From assembly GCA_038380435.1 (NCBI GenBank), contig JAWZYU010000011.1, positions 83,180,501 to 83,244,500 on the forward strand: a DNA stretch of 64,000 bases. The letters are read 5' to 3'. Within the stretch, counting starts at the first letter, position 1, and each line of letters begins with the position of its first letter. Positions 1-10,877 of the stretch are shown piece by piece. The DNA comes from Ryuthela nishihirai (Eukaryota > Arthropoda > Arachnida > Araneae > Heptathelidae). The position numbers and the translations under genes were made by a program. A model generated the notes under the pieces. That model was not told the origin of the DNA and did no database searches. It saw nothing but the letters and a program-made list of their open reading frames with translations.

Positions 1-168
1 ACTCCAATCCAAAAACTAATCAATGGCTTTTTGGAATGAATGATATTTAAACTATTGTCACAAGATATCTCAATCAACTCTTCTTTATTGGACAATGGAA
101 GATATAGTGACTTTTGAGCTCACGGCACACCCCAAAAAATTTTACCGCGTACCCCACTCTGAGAACCC
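1..168. repeat. hAT-like element end fragment
   Basis: The stretch around 110-168 (gagctcacggcacacccc, then ccgcgtaccccactctgaga) matches the end of the hAT remnant at about 50905-50988. It is probably the terminal part of a related copy whose other end lies outside the window. No transposase coding is visible here. The boundary is set by similarity only. Confidence 0.45.
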
Positions 169-169
169 T

Positions 170-2340
170 AACCTAGATGATAAGTGTAGAATATTACGTA
201 AGATACCTGATAAGGAGAAAAAGATAGTAAGAGTATTAATATCAGAGAAAGAGGTTTAGAGCCTAGTGATTTAATGAGAGCAAAGTGAATAATCATGTAG
301 AGAGTGAGAAAATTAAATGTCAAAAGGATGAGGTTATGATATACTTATTTAAATAAGGATTTATCTGGTAGAGCGGTTGATTTTTGTACCGTAATTGACA
401 AATATAATAAAATTAATTGTGAAGAGAGCATATTTGAGGTAATAATAGACATAGTCACAGGTAATAAAGTTGATATTTGTGTAGAAAACAGTAGTCATGA
501 TGAAGCCGAAATGACAGCTAAAAATCAGAATATGAGGGTCGTAAAAAATAAAGATAGTTTTGCAACTGCTGTTGACTATCTAATAGTCGTAGATTTGATT
601 AAGTCCGAATCTCACAATAATTTTCAGATAAAAACATTGAATTGATCTGAGGTGAAGGATAGAATGCAGTTTAATAAGGTGACCAATTCTGTGGTGAAAA
701 AGCAGGGTCAAATAATTAGAATAAATAATCCTGAGGTAAATTGTGATCTTCTGATAGAAAGGAAATGTAATTTGGAAAGTAGGAGTAAATTTCCGTTGCA
801 TAAAGTATCTGAATTGCATATACAAAATAATTATCACTCAGACAAGGACCCTAATTCTAGAATAAATAATGATGTCTGTGTTAAAAAAGCGGCAGAAATT
901 AGCCACGAAAGGCCAGATAACAACCAAATAGATAATATATGTAATTCTGTGGTAACAGATAGTATAGAAATATTGGATAAGAATAAATCAGAGAAGGTTA
1001 AACAATTAATTCAGATTGGGAATCTGAGAACTTATGCAAGATCGGAAATGTAAATATTAAAGAAATAGGTTGTAAGTATAAAGAAATGATATTGAGGATT
1101 ACGTAAAATAATAGTGATAAAGAGAAAATGTTAAAGGAGATAAGTGAGAGAGTTGTTAGACCGATATGATCTTAAGGAAGTATATTTTATAATCAGTGAG
1201 AGAGGAAGTGTTAAGAAGTCAGTTAATTGCGTCCAAAGATATCGAAAGAAAAGAGAGGCAGTTTTGTCTAAATGACAAAAGTAGTGACGCTAAGGTTGGA
1301 GAAGATATAGTCGAGGAGCAGATCAAAAAGAAAAAGGTTCGGATGTTAATATACAGAGTGTCCCTGAATTCATGGCCCAAACGTGAGGGGATAGTAGAAT
1401 ACACCGAACCCACCACTATTTGTCATAGAATATGCTGCTGCAAACGCAGCCCGGTGCCGGTAGGGGGCGCAGATGAGGCAGCAAGGCTTAAGCTTAGCCC
1501 GACTATCCATCGCAGCTGCCGATGTGCGTGACAAGCCTGGTGTTTACCAGCAAGTACGCCGATCACTACTCCACTGTTGTGCCGCCTGTATCAACGTTGG
1601 TGGGCAGACGTTTGAGCATTTGTTGTAATGATCTCCAATAAATGTCACTCTGGAAACCTCTGTGTCTGTCCTTCATTTCTGACTCCTCACTGAGTTTGTG
1701 GCAGCATATTCTATGACGAATATTGGTGGGTTCGTTATGTACTACCATCCCCTCACGTTTAGGCCATGAATTCAGGGACACCATGTAGTCATTGGACAAA
1801 AATTGGATAAATATAGTAGAAAGTATGGAAGTAGACCTAAGTGGTCATTAACTATTGATAAAGGGTGTATTAAAAGTAGGCGTAAATTCGGTGTTTACAG
1901 GGACGAGGCAAAGGTTTTGTTTCTGAAGTAAGGCATGGTATCTCATTCAAGAATAATGTTTCGTTTAAACACGGAAGTTAGATAAAAAGTAGTGATAGAA
2001 GAAATAAAAAAATTATTAGGAAAATATCGGAAGGCAAAGGAAACAAGTCCATATGAAAACAAGCGCTAATGAAGTTTGAAAATAACAGTATTTTTGGATT
2101 CATAATAAAGAGGAAGAATTGCAAAATGAGAGATAAGGTGCGAGTGATAACCTTTAATTATGCAGGAAGTAAGAGATTTACTTATGCCCAGAAGACTAAA
2201 AGAGGAGTATTCTGGATGCGTCATTGTCCTCGGTGAGGGAAATCGACGAAAATCAAATGCTGGCAGGCCTGCAAAAGTTCTAACCAATTGGAGGTAAATC
2301 TATTCAACAGCACTCTGTCATTAAGGATTCCTGGGGGTGT
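170..2340 (+). pseudogene. Eroded coding-like region of unknown identity
   Basis: Several long plus-strand readable stretches are separated by single stops: about 380-640, the 133-residue frame at 652-1053, 1196-1356, then 1796-1970 and 2120-2230. The translated text is Lys/Glu/Asn/Ile-rich with no motif I recognise. A MITE at 1354-1785 interrupts the fourth stretch, which suggests a once longer open frame invaded and then decayed. A retroelement gag/pol relic or an old host exon are both possible. I assign no function. Confidence 0.3.
1354..1785. mobile_element. Tc1/mariner-like MITE, 432 bp
   Basis: The two ends are inverted copies for about 85 bp: gtgtccctgaattcatggcc at 1358 pairs with ggccatgaattcagggacac at 1763-1782, and similarity continues inward to the catattctatgac region. 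The extreme ends CAGAGTGTCCCTG and (reversed) CATGGTGTCCCTG are each flanked by TA at 1352-1353 and 1786-1787, as expected for TA-targeting elements. The centre has no transposase. Superfamily is inferred from the TA flanks and end sequence. Confidence 0.6.
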
Positions 2341-3430
2341 TGGTAATTAGACTAGGGGTTGCAATGGAAAGGGGTGTAAAAATGAAAAGGACAGAATTCA
2401 CCCGACTCACTTGCAAGGAAATGGTCTGTTTGGACAATGAAGGTTACCAGATCGTCAAATGCTGAAAGAAATGAAGTCAATTACTTCTGAGTGAGAGAAA
2501 CGTTTGTGTACTACAAGTAAATTAACTGGAGACTCTTCGGGTGAGGACATTGTTCACCAGCCTAGCCGGGTGTCATGGACATTAGAGTGACAAAAAATTA
2601 CACTTTTAATACACCCTTTTAAAATTAGCCTGGGGTGCGAGTGTAAGCACTGAAGACGAGCTGGACAATAAGGAAAAGACAATATTGAGTGTCGCTGTCA
2701 AACTGAAAGGACGTTTGAACACGCATCAAGGGACGCAGCTCTTACTCAAAGAAAAACCCTTAAGGAGAGGGTTCGATTCTATATGAGAAGCAAGATTTTT
2801 GGTGAATCAAGTACAATTTTGTGGAACTGAAGTGAGTTCTTAGTGAACCATGTTGTAGGAAAGGATTGGATATCCTTTCGACAAGTTTGAGGTCGGTAAA
2901 GCAAGATTCTGCAAAGTGCGGTTCTCCACCTCATTGCATAATTGTTTGCAGCAGCAAATGCCTATGGTGTCACGAGCGTCTCCAGCATGAGATTGTTTAT
3001 AAGTGTGAATAAACTGTGTCGTCCCTATACAACTCTCGTTCCTAAATTGCTGGACATATTTCTGTATATCACTTGGTGTAGCAAGTCTGAGGCATACGTT
3101 GGACGGGTGTAACAACCACGAACCTGTTATTTCAACGAAATAAGTGTAAACGTAATCAAGGTACTAATTGATCATCCTCTACTATCGTGCAGTTTTTCGT
3201 TGGACATACCAGCGCCACGAGAGAATCATTACTGCCATAAAAAAAAGGGCTGACTGGTTAATGAAATGACAGATTTAGATATTTTTTTCAAGTATAAAAA
3301 GACATCAGGTATATGAGGGATGCACTAAAAGAGGGGTATTTAACCTATGAATCATATCCAAATCTTATTTTTTACTGTTAATGAGCATTTGTTTTCTTGA
3401 CACATAATAGGTAAAATGGTTCAAGGAACT
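2341..3430. other. No recognisable feature
   Basis: Mixed-composition DNA. The 91-residue minus-strand frame at 2840-3115 has no recognised motif and no family signal. I see no RNA gene or clear repeat in this stretch. Confidence 0.3.
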
Positions 3431-3431
3431 G

Positions 3432-3665
3432 GACTACAAAGGTTCCGTTGGATGGAACGTTAAGTAGTGATCCCATGTGTGGAAGAGCCATACCATCTGC
3501 ATGTTAAAGAATATGCTGGATGGCCTTGACAGAAGCTACCATCTGTCTCCTAACAGTAAAACATGGTTCCTCCTTCCCCAACCTTCTCTTAGCCTTCAAG
3601 ATCCTGGTGACCTGATCATTTAGTCCATTATGTGCAAAAGTGCCACTGAGATGTAAAACAACCCA
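3432..3665 (+). mobile_element. SINE-1 fragment lacking its tRNA head
   Basis: This matches the body and tail of the SINE at 18566-18960: a diverged ccgttggatggaacgttaag, then catgttaaagaatatgctgg, tggccttgacagaagctacc, and the end aagtgccactgagatgtaaa followed by acaaccca. The tRNA-like first part is absent, so the copy is 5' truncated. It is much more diverged than the 18.6 kb and 63.2 kb copies. Confidence 0.7.
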
Positions 3666-5980
3666 ACGTTCCTCTATTACTGACTGGATGAATAATAGCC
3701 CACCAGTGAATACCTCTGAAATAATGATACACATATGCTTTTGTGAAAGAGTAGGAAAGATATTACTAAAATTAAAAAAAATTATTACTTTCCATACACT
3801 AAATCATATGATAGCATACCCAAATTTTCAACGAAACAGGATCTGAAGAGCAGTATCAACACCACCTAGAGGAGAAGGCCGTAGCACCATTTGTGACGTC
3901 AGCATTAGTGGACGGAACTGCCGGCAGAATAGAATGAGAAGTAGCTTATCCTTTTAAATATAACTTCCCATTTAATCTTTTGAATATTCACTAATAAATC
4001 GGTATCATCATTAAAATAATCTGTTTTCATATAATTTTAAAAATAGTTCCTTCTGCCCCCCCCCCCCTTTTTTTTTACAGATAACATATTTTTTTCGCTT
4101 TGATTGGTATTGATAAACCATTAATCACTGTTTCCCATTATCCAGATAGCTTTAATACCCACAATACTACCCTTTAACGTTCGGAAATTCCAAAACGTTT
4201 AATTAATTTCGCAAACGATCAATTAGTGTATTGAGCAGGTACTAAATTTACACTCCTAAAGGTTTCTAGAAGTGTGAAATAGATTAAAATTTTTTTACCA
4301 AAATACCACACATATCCATCTATATCGGCATATATCCATCTATATCGTACATATCCATATACATATCTATCTATATCGTGCATATCGTATATATATATAT
4401 ATACATATCCATCTATATCGCACACATATCGGCGTTTTTTTTTCACAGATATGCATATATATATATATAAAGGTCTAAAACGTTATTTAATGAAAACAGT
4501 ATGTTTAAATATTGCATATGTTAAGAAAAACAGTCAGCAAATTCCACATTAAAAAGGTCTTTTATTTACAATCTGAATCAACATCTTTACACCTCACAAA
4601 TGTTATACATAGGATACAGATTACAATAAAACAAATATTTTACATCATTGTTTACTTTATTTTTACGAAAATTGTGCAATTAAAACAGGAAAATTCACCA
4701 ATCATATGGGAGAATTTTTAAGCAATATTAAGGAACTTAATATTATGCAACACTATTTAAATTGAAAAGGAAAATTTTAAGATATTCCGTTCATCACAGT
4801 TGAACAATTGCTGATTTTTTCTGAAAAATGTAATATGAAAGGTACGTTTCTAAAATACATCAAATTGATAAAAACTATTTCCAGCATACTATGACTTTTG
4901 GATAAAAAGAACAACAACAAAAAAAGAAAAAAACTATTTTCCTATACTTTTTCACACTAATGCATATTAAAACTGATTTCTTCGCATAAGATTAGAAATT
5001 TTTATCCTTTTTGGTATGATAATAACATTTAAAGAAATAAATTTTAATAATAAAAAAATTCTGAAGAAATATTAAAGCAACATCAAAATACATGTGGTGA
5101 AAAGGTTTGAACAGATTCAAAACAAAGCAGAAATATAAAATTCAATAAATATCATACAATGTAAAGTTCACATTGAAATATTCATATATGTTCAGTGATT
5201 ACGAAACCTAATTCCATATTATGTGAATGGAAAACTAATTTCAAAGCTTTAAACTTTTAAAACGAGCTTTTATGAAAAAAAGGAAATGAGATCAATTGAA
5301 TATCTCAATCAAATTTATATAAATATATGTTCAACAAACGTTAAAAAATTATGGAAACTGGGATATTTAATAAGAATAATGGTTGTTGAAAATATTTGAT
5401 CTGGGAAGTTATTTGAAAAAAGTTAACCTTTAAACAGTATCCCTATATTAAATTTTATTAGCATAGTTTAAGCAGAAAGTGTAACAATTCTTTTAATTTT
5501 TCAGCGACTATGCAGAATGAGCATTATTGTCTAAGCTCCTGAAGACTTTTTAAATAATAAATGAATATTATCGGAATATAGAAAATTAAGATAGATGTTT
5601 AACTTATATATATTCAGTCACATTTTCCCATGAAATGTTTATTTTAGAAGTTACAGAGCTTTGCTTGTTTGCTTTGCAGTTTACTTTGCTTCTCTGATTC
5701 AATTTCTACTGCAGAGGAGGTATAAGTGACCTCTCTCGTGATGTACTGAGTTGTAGTGATGAAAAGTGAAATGATAGTTTTGTAATAACAGTCGTAAGTG
5801 CCATTTGCGATCTGAGTAATGTCATCGTAAAAGGTTGATATGCATGTACAACAGATAATGTGCTGCCATCTGATGAGTTAACATAGTACTGAATATTTTT
5901 CCAGCTGTTAAAATTGGTATTTAAATTTCTAGACTCTGTTAAAGCTTGTTAATGTTAAGAAATATTAATGTGTTTTGAAA
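3666..5980. other. AT-rich DNA with a minisatellite and a diverged interspersed repeat
   Basis: No gene is recognisable. A poly-C run lies near 4056-4068. The part at 5205-5400 and 5635-5665 resembles 26790-26990 and 27237-27275 (shared ttattttagaagttacagag-type and ttatggaagctgggatattt-type words), so both places carry diverged copies of one unidentified interspersed repeat. Confidence 0.4.
4308..4440. repeat. Minisatellite, CATATCCATCTATATCG-type units
   Basis: About seven variants of a 16-20 bp unit, catatccatctatatcg, are arranged head to tail and grade into a short (at)n run. On the minus strand it translates as a tyrosine-rich repeat, which I take to be an artefact rather than a protein. 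Confidence 0.75.
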
Positions 5981-6000
5981 AATACCTAGCATGAATTATA

Positions 6001-6993
6001 ATGAGTAGCGATAGATTGTGCAGTATGAATTGTGATAAATGCCATGAACGGATACAGGCTGAAAATGAATCTATCCAACGTACGGGAATTTGTAAGGAAA
6101 ATTTCCATTTCTATTGTGTTGGCTTTACTGAAAAAAAATTTCGGAAGCTCAGTAAGGTGCGAAAAGCCAAATGGCTTTGTTCTAAGTGTCAGAAGGGTGA
6201 AACTGAACAACCCTGTGAACCACAGATGAATGTGGAAGCCACAGGAAATAAAGGGAATCTTCAGTTGGATTCAACTGATGAAGTAATAACAAAAAAAGAT
6301 TGAGAGACATGGTACGAAAACATGAAAATTGAAATAACTGTGAGCATAAAAAAAGAACTGAGTGAGGTTGTGAAATCATTACAATTTAACTCAGAAAATG
6401 CATCAGACCTTACGAAAGAACTAAAAGCTTTGAAAACAGAAATTTTGCAGTTAAAGGAACAAAATGTTCATTTAATTAAAGAAACAACAGATTTGAAATC
6501 TACAGTACAAGACATGCAACACAGGATAAATGAATTAGAAAACTATTCTCGGAGAATGAACATAGAAATCAGCGGTGTTCCGGAATCTTCGGAAGAAAAT
6601 TTAAATGAAATTGTAAATAATATTTCAAAAACTTTTAAAGTGGATAACACGGATATTGTCACTGCGCACAGAGTACCAACTTCGAAAGGTAAAACTGGAC
6701 CAGTGATAGTTCAATTTACAAATAGAGCAAAACGCGATGAATGGATGAAAGCTTTTAAGCTGAAGAGAACAGTTGCTGCTAATGAAGTAGATAAAAGATT
6801 TGGAACCACCAAAATATACGTAAATGAGCATATTTGCAGATATTACAAGAAATTTTTCTTTGAAACCAAACAGATTAAAATAAAAAAGAATTATAAATAT
6901 TTATGGCTTAAAGATGGTAAGAGTTTTCTGAGGAAGACCGAAAATTCGACAAAAATTCGAATAATAAGTGTGAATGACCCTGATCATTTGTAA
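6001..6993 (+). pseudogene. LINE-A ORF1: PHD finger, coiled coil and FP-like domain
   Basis: The 330-codon frame has one in-frame TGA at 6301-6303. Residues ~6-60 form a PHD/zinc-finger pattern: CDKCHE, then FHFYCVG, then WLCSKCQKG. Residues ~110-180 are heptad-rich coiled coil. Residues ~185-330 match the FP-like RNA-binding region common in CR1/L2-type ORF1 proteins (ENYSRRMNIEISGVPE; VIVQFTNRAKRDEWM; YKYLWLKDGKSFLRK). Such proteins bind element RNA and act as chaperones in the retrotransposition particle (family knowledge). The TAA stop overlaps the ORF2 ATG as TAATG at 6991-6995, the arrangement expected for termination-reinitiation. Confidence 0.75.
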
Positions 6994-7175
6994 TGGGGGA
7001 TTTTGAAATTGAAGAATCATTGTGTAAAAAGGTTGTAGATTTACAAGGATTATTAGGTTTTTACTCAGATAACTTTATAGAAAATAATGATGGATTAAGT
7101 AATAATTTAAATTTATTTCATTTTAATATAAGGAGTATGCGTAAAAATTTTGATGAAGTTCTTATGTTACTATGT
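6993..7175 (+). pseudogene. LINE-A ORF2, 5' end of endonuclease domain
   Basis: Begins at the ATG of TAATG and reads into the start of an APE-type endonuclease (NLNLFHFNIRSMRKNFDEV, the usual first beta strand and RS turn), ending where the LTR element begins at 7176. The frame resumes at 11464 with INYVIDVLVLSETWI, the expected next endonuclease block, so the two halves were one gene. Confidence 0.8.
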
Positions 7176-7765
7176 TGTTACGACAGATGAACGAGCAACA
7201 GTGACTTCATGACTTAACGTGACTTGAACCCTCGTGTGTGCTTTTATGCGAGATTCAATTAGCCAACGAATTGGAACTTAGAACAGTTCGGAAGAATAAA
7301 AAAATGGGAGAAATGTAATGTAGTAGTGCGCGGTATTGTGAAAGATGAAAAAGTTCATCTGAGTATTTATGCGTTAAGTGTGTTAAAGTTGTGAGATCTG
7401 AAAGGACGTTCAGATAGTTTGAGTCAGTGCGCGTTAAGTGAAAACAAGAAGTATTTTTATTATGGTGTGTGCGCGGGTGATTATTTTGTGTTGTTAGTAA
7501 GATAAACTTAGTGATCTATCACAAGATGAAGGGTTTGTTTACGTCGGAAGTGGAGGAATTCAAGAGATACGACAGACAGTGAAGAGGTAGTAATTTAGTA
7601 GAACAGACAGACTGGTCTTGTATGCTTTGTAGAAAAAGTGTTATTGATTTATGTAAAATAGTAGTTAGTTTGTTTATAAGTTATTTCATCCATACCATTG
7701 TAATTTGTTTGAAAATACACTATTCGAAACTCACGCTCAGTGCTTATCCGTATTAATTCGCAACA
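7176..7765 (+). repeat. 5' long terminal repeat
   Basis: Starts TGTTACGACAGATGAACGAG and ends ATTCGCAACA, with TG..CA termini. It differs from the 3' LTR by scattered substitutions and a few short indels, so the element is not brand new. Confidence 0.85.
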
Positions 7766-7767
7766 TT

Positions 7768-7785
7768 TGGTGTCAGGAGTGAGAT
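7768..7785 (+). promoter_or_regulatory. Candidate tRNA primer-binding site
   Basis: tggtgtcaggagtgagat begins two bases inside the left LTR end. TGG complements the universal CCA of a tRNA 3' end, as at Gypsy primer-binding sites. I cannot name the tRNA from sequence alone. Confidence 0.6.
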
Positions 7786-7795
7786 AATTTATTGA

Positions 7796-8242
7796 ATGCC
7801 GTTAACTAGAAGTATGGATGAGTTAGTAAAATTAATAACTGACCTTAAAGGTGAACTTGTTAGACAAAATAATGAGTTGAGAACTGAGATAGTTTCACAA
7901 AAAGATGACTTGAAAGCCGATATGGCTACACAGATGACTGATATTAAAGGTGAAATAGCTGCCCAAAGCAACAAAATTGGTGACCTTGCTAGACAAAACG
8001 ATGACTTGAAAGTCGAAATGGCCGCACAAAATAATGAGTTGAGAACTGAGATAGTTTCTCAAAAAGATGACTTGGAAGCCGAAATGGCTGTACAAAATGA
8101 TGAGTTGAGAGCTGAAGTGGCTTCTCAATTTGGTAAGATTATTGATCAGTTCAATGATATTAAAACCGAACTTAATAGACAATGTAATAGTTTAAAGGTT
8201 GAAATTGTCAGTGAAAAAGATGATCTTATAGTTAGATTGTAA
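7796..8242 (+). CDS. Coiled-coil gag-like protein of the LTR element
   Basis: 148 residues starting at the first ATG after the primer-binding site. It is almost wholly heptad coiled coil, with an internal repeat of about 18-20 residues whose core is NNELRTEIVSQKDDL; that core occurs twice exactly and further copies are diverged. No matrix, capsid or zinc-knuckle motif lies within it. By position it is the first interior gene, where gag belongs, and coiled coil would support self-assembly; this is inference. Confidence 0.55.
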   Translation: MPLTRSMDELVKLITDLKGELVRQNNELRTEIVSQKDDLKADMATQMTDIKGEIAAQSNKIGDLARQNDDLKVEMAAQNNELRTEIVSQKDDLEAEMAVQNDELRAEVASQFGKIIDQFNDIKTELNRQCNSLKVEIVSEKDDLIVRL

Positions 8243-8282
8243 ACATGAAAAATAAAAAGAGAAAGGCAACGCATATCAAAAT

Positions 8283-8591
8283 ATGAATCCCAAACCAATA
8301 GGTGAAATTTACGAAACTAACAGCACTGGAGGTAACATTACAGATGACCAATGTTTTAAAGATGCTAACCATAAGAATATTGTTGAGCAGTATGAAAATT
8401 ATAGGAACAAAATTATGCAAGAAGTGAGAGCTGGTAGAGATGCTGTTACAGTTACAGTTAAGACAACGAAATTGGTTGAAGGTGAATATATCTCCAGCTG
8501 TGGAAGCTATAGTACAGATGAACATAGTGCTGATGCGGGAAAGAAACGATGCGGAACCAGAAAACGTTCCAAGATTCTTCGCTATCTGTAA
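8283..8591 (+). pseudogene. Gag-like fragment
   Basis: 102 residues, polar, with no recognised domain. It follows the coiled-coil frame by 40 bp and overlaps another readable frame at 8440-8679. Frequent frame changes through 8240-9000 suggest a decayed continuous gag. Confidence 0.35.
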
Positions 8592-8630
8592 AAGAAGCAA
8601 TTTAGATTCAATTCGTTTTTACAAAATTCG

Positions 8631-8984
8631 ATGGACAGGAGAAGCTCACTGGGGCAGCGGCGTTCTGATGAAGCCTTGATATGGATTGAAGAGAACTCAA
8701 GAGAGTTGGAGAAGGTGCGAGAGGACCGCGAGAGGGAGACTACAGAAGAATCGGATCTTTGCAAGAAAGGAGAATCTCGAAATGTGGATCTGCTACGGGA
8801 AATCAAGAAACGTAGAGATAGCGCAGATAATGCCTTTGACCACGCAACTACTGGTGATGCATGGCAGAGTGTCTATGTCGCTGGTGACATGTCTAGGAAC
8901 TGTGAGAAACCATCACACAGATCAAAGAGATGTGAGACTACTCAATACGGTTTGCACTTCCAGATACTAAGTATACAAATCTAA
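8631..8984 (+). pseudogene. Gag C-terminal remnant with degenerate zinc knuckle
   Basis: 117 residues. An acidic/basic helical stretch (SRELEKVREDRERETTEES) precedes GDMSRNCEKPSH, which resembles the second half of a CCHC zinc knuckle (normally GHxxxxC) with the first cysteines and the histidine missing. Consistent with a decayed Gypsy gag end; weak. Confidence 0.4.
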
Positions 8985-10213
8985 CATGATCTAAAGAGAG
9001 ATCCACACGAAAGGTATTCTATTCCTCGCCGTCAGCAAAATGTGTCATGGACTATTCTCGCAAAGGCAGAGTAAAGAGTGGTAGTGAGGGAGAACGAAAC
9101 AGAGTTTACGTTTCGCAGAGTGGTCCGAGTAGAGAAGAGTCGTCAGATCGTATCGTCGACAATGAAAAAGAAGAGGAGTCCATTCATCATAGAAACGAAG
9201 TGCCATTCGACGTTACTAGGGAAGTCGGAGATATTTTTCCGAAGCATATAGCCACACTCGAATCGTTTGTAGAAAGTGGGGATGTAAGAAAGAGGAATTC
9301 CGAAGAATGGCGTAGAAGCGTAACAGGTGATGCTAGTAAAGGAGCTTCAGGCAGAGACAGTACTTCAAAGAGTGACTTAGATATTCCTTTTTCTATGAAT
9401 AATAAATTGTGCTCGGATAAGAGTAACTTTCTGGATGAAACTAAGCCTCAGAGTTACAATCACAGAGAAGTGAAGCCTTCAGATAATCTCCTCAACGTAG
9501 CCATGCTGAATTTCTTTTCTGAACAGTCAATGCGCAGATTTGGACATTATAATCATTTAGATTATAAGGATATAGAAAAGTTTTATCACGACTACAAGAG
9601 CTCTAAAGTGGACAATATCACGTTACAAAACTCGTCGCTGATCTCCAGAATGAACAATTTGGCAATCATGACTGATATTTCCCTGGCAAATTACAATGAG
9701 AGCTCCAAGAATGTGAATTCGGAGGAAGACACAGCTGTTAGAAAGAAAGTCGATGAAGAAGCCTACAGCATAGGGTGGAAAATGGCTCAAATGAAAAATG
9801 ATTCCATATCCCTTAAACTTGATAAGAAGAATAATAAGGAAAAATTGTCTTTATCAGAGTTTCAGTGTCCAGGAAATATCGATTCAGTGAACGGACAGAG
9901 TAGAGAAACAATATCCATAGAAACAAAATTGACTTGGCAGAATTCTAAAACTAAGTCGAATAACATGGATGTCCTAATGGAAATTGCTTCGTTTCCTCAT
10001 CCTCTTGACGGTACAGCTACAAACCTGAGCTCGGAGCAGTTCCAATTACCAGAGACTCTTCTTCATAAAGCTGCGTGTCCTATTGCGTCATCAAGTGAAT
10101 CAGCCTCTGATATTCCTTACTATGAACAGCATAGCAAGATGGTAGGAGACGTGAAATCAGAACCAAAGTCAAGACAAGCCATAAGTAAAAACCCAAAGAA
10201 GAAAACTTTCTAG

Positions 10214-10363
10214 TACAGGTTTTGCACGAAAACTCTTAGTCGATTCTTCACCCTGCAGAGACATAAACGTGTTCACACGGGCTATAAGCCTTATACGTGT
10301 TCTGTTTGTGGACGAGGCTTCAGTGAGAAGAGAAATCTACGTCATAATGTGATTCGCTTCCAT
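10214..10363 (+). pseudogene. C2H2 zinc-finger pair inside the LTR element
   Basis: Two adjacent fingers joined by an HTGYKPY linker (consensus HTGEKPY). Finger 2 has both cysteines (CSVC) and a plausible histidine pair; finger 1 has lost its first cysteine. These normally bind DNA in host regulatory proteins. Its place between gag-like and integrase-tail sequence marks it as transduced DNA. Confidence 0.75.
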
Positions 10364-10529
10364 TTTGACACAGACATGTGGGATAAACTGAGGAAACACG
10401 TGATAATGAAATTTTCTTTTTATCGCCAGAAACAAAACAAAAGCAATAAACTCGTCACCTTCCTAAAGAAAACAGCCGTCCATATTTTGAATACAGTGGA
10501 ACAAAATAGGTGTTCACCTACTGCTGTAG

Positions 10530-10870
10530 AGAAAACAAGTCCACATAGGAAGAAGAAGCTTTCTCCAAAACTTCAGAGATCTTGGAGAGGTCCATATACA
10601 GTAGTTAACAGGATTAACGACGTGATGTATCTCATTCGTCGACGTCCAACTACTCCACATGGAAAGAGAAGACTTTCACCGAGACTTCAGAGACCTTGGG
10701 GAGGTCCTTATACAGTAGTTAACAGGATTAATGATGTGATGTATCGCATTCGTCGACGTTCAACTATAAAGAGCAAAGTGGTTCACATGGATCGTTTGCC
10801 TTCGTTTCATCGAAGAACTGAAGAAGCTTCAGAATCCAGAATTGTTTGGGACGAACAAGACCTAAGGAGG
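10530..10870 (+). pseudogene. Integrase C-terminal domain with a 114-bp tandem duplication
   Basis: The block [20 protein letters not shown], then IRRR, is present twice, with equivalent positions 114 nt (38 codons) apart (cttcagag at 10571 and 10685). After the second copy the usual Gypsy ending follows ([11 protein letters not shown]). The catalytic core is absent. The two repeats differ at several sites, so the duplication is not the newest event here. Confidence 0.75.
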
Positions 10871-10874
10871 GGGG
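10864..10874 (+). promoter_or_regulatory. Polypurine tract
   Basis: aaggagggggg lies just before the right LTR (gap cag). This is the position and composition used to prime plus-strand synthesis in LTR retroelements. Confidence 0.7.
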
Positions 10875-10877
10875 CAG

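Noticed and set aside
4219..4446. Tyrosine-rich minus-strand protein
   Set aside because: Translation of a catatccatctatatcg minisatellite.
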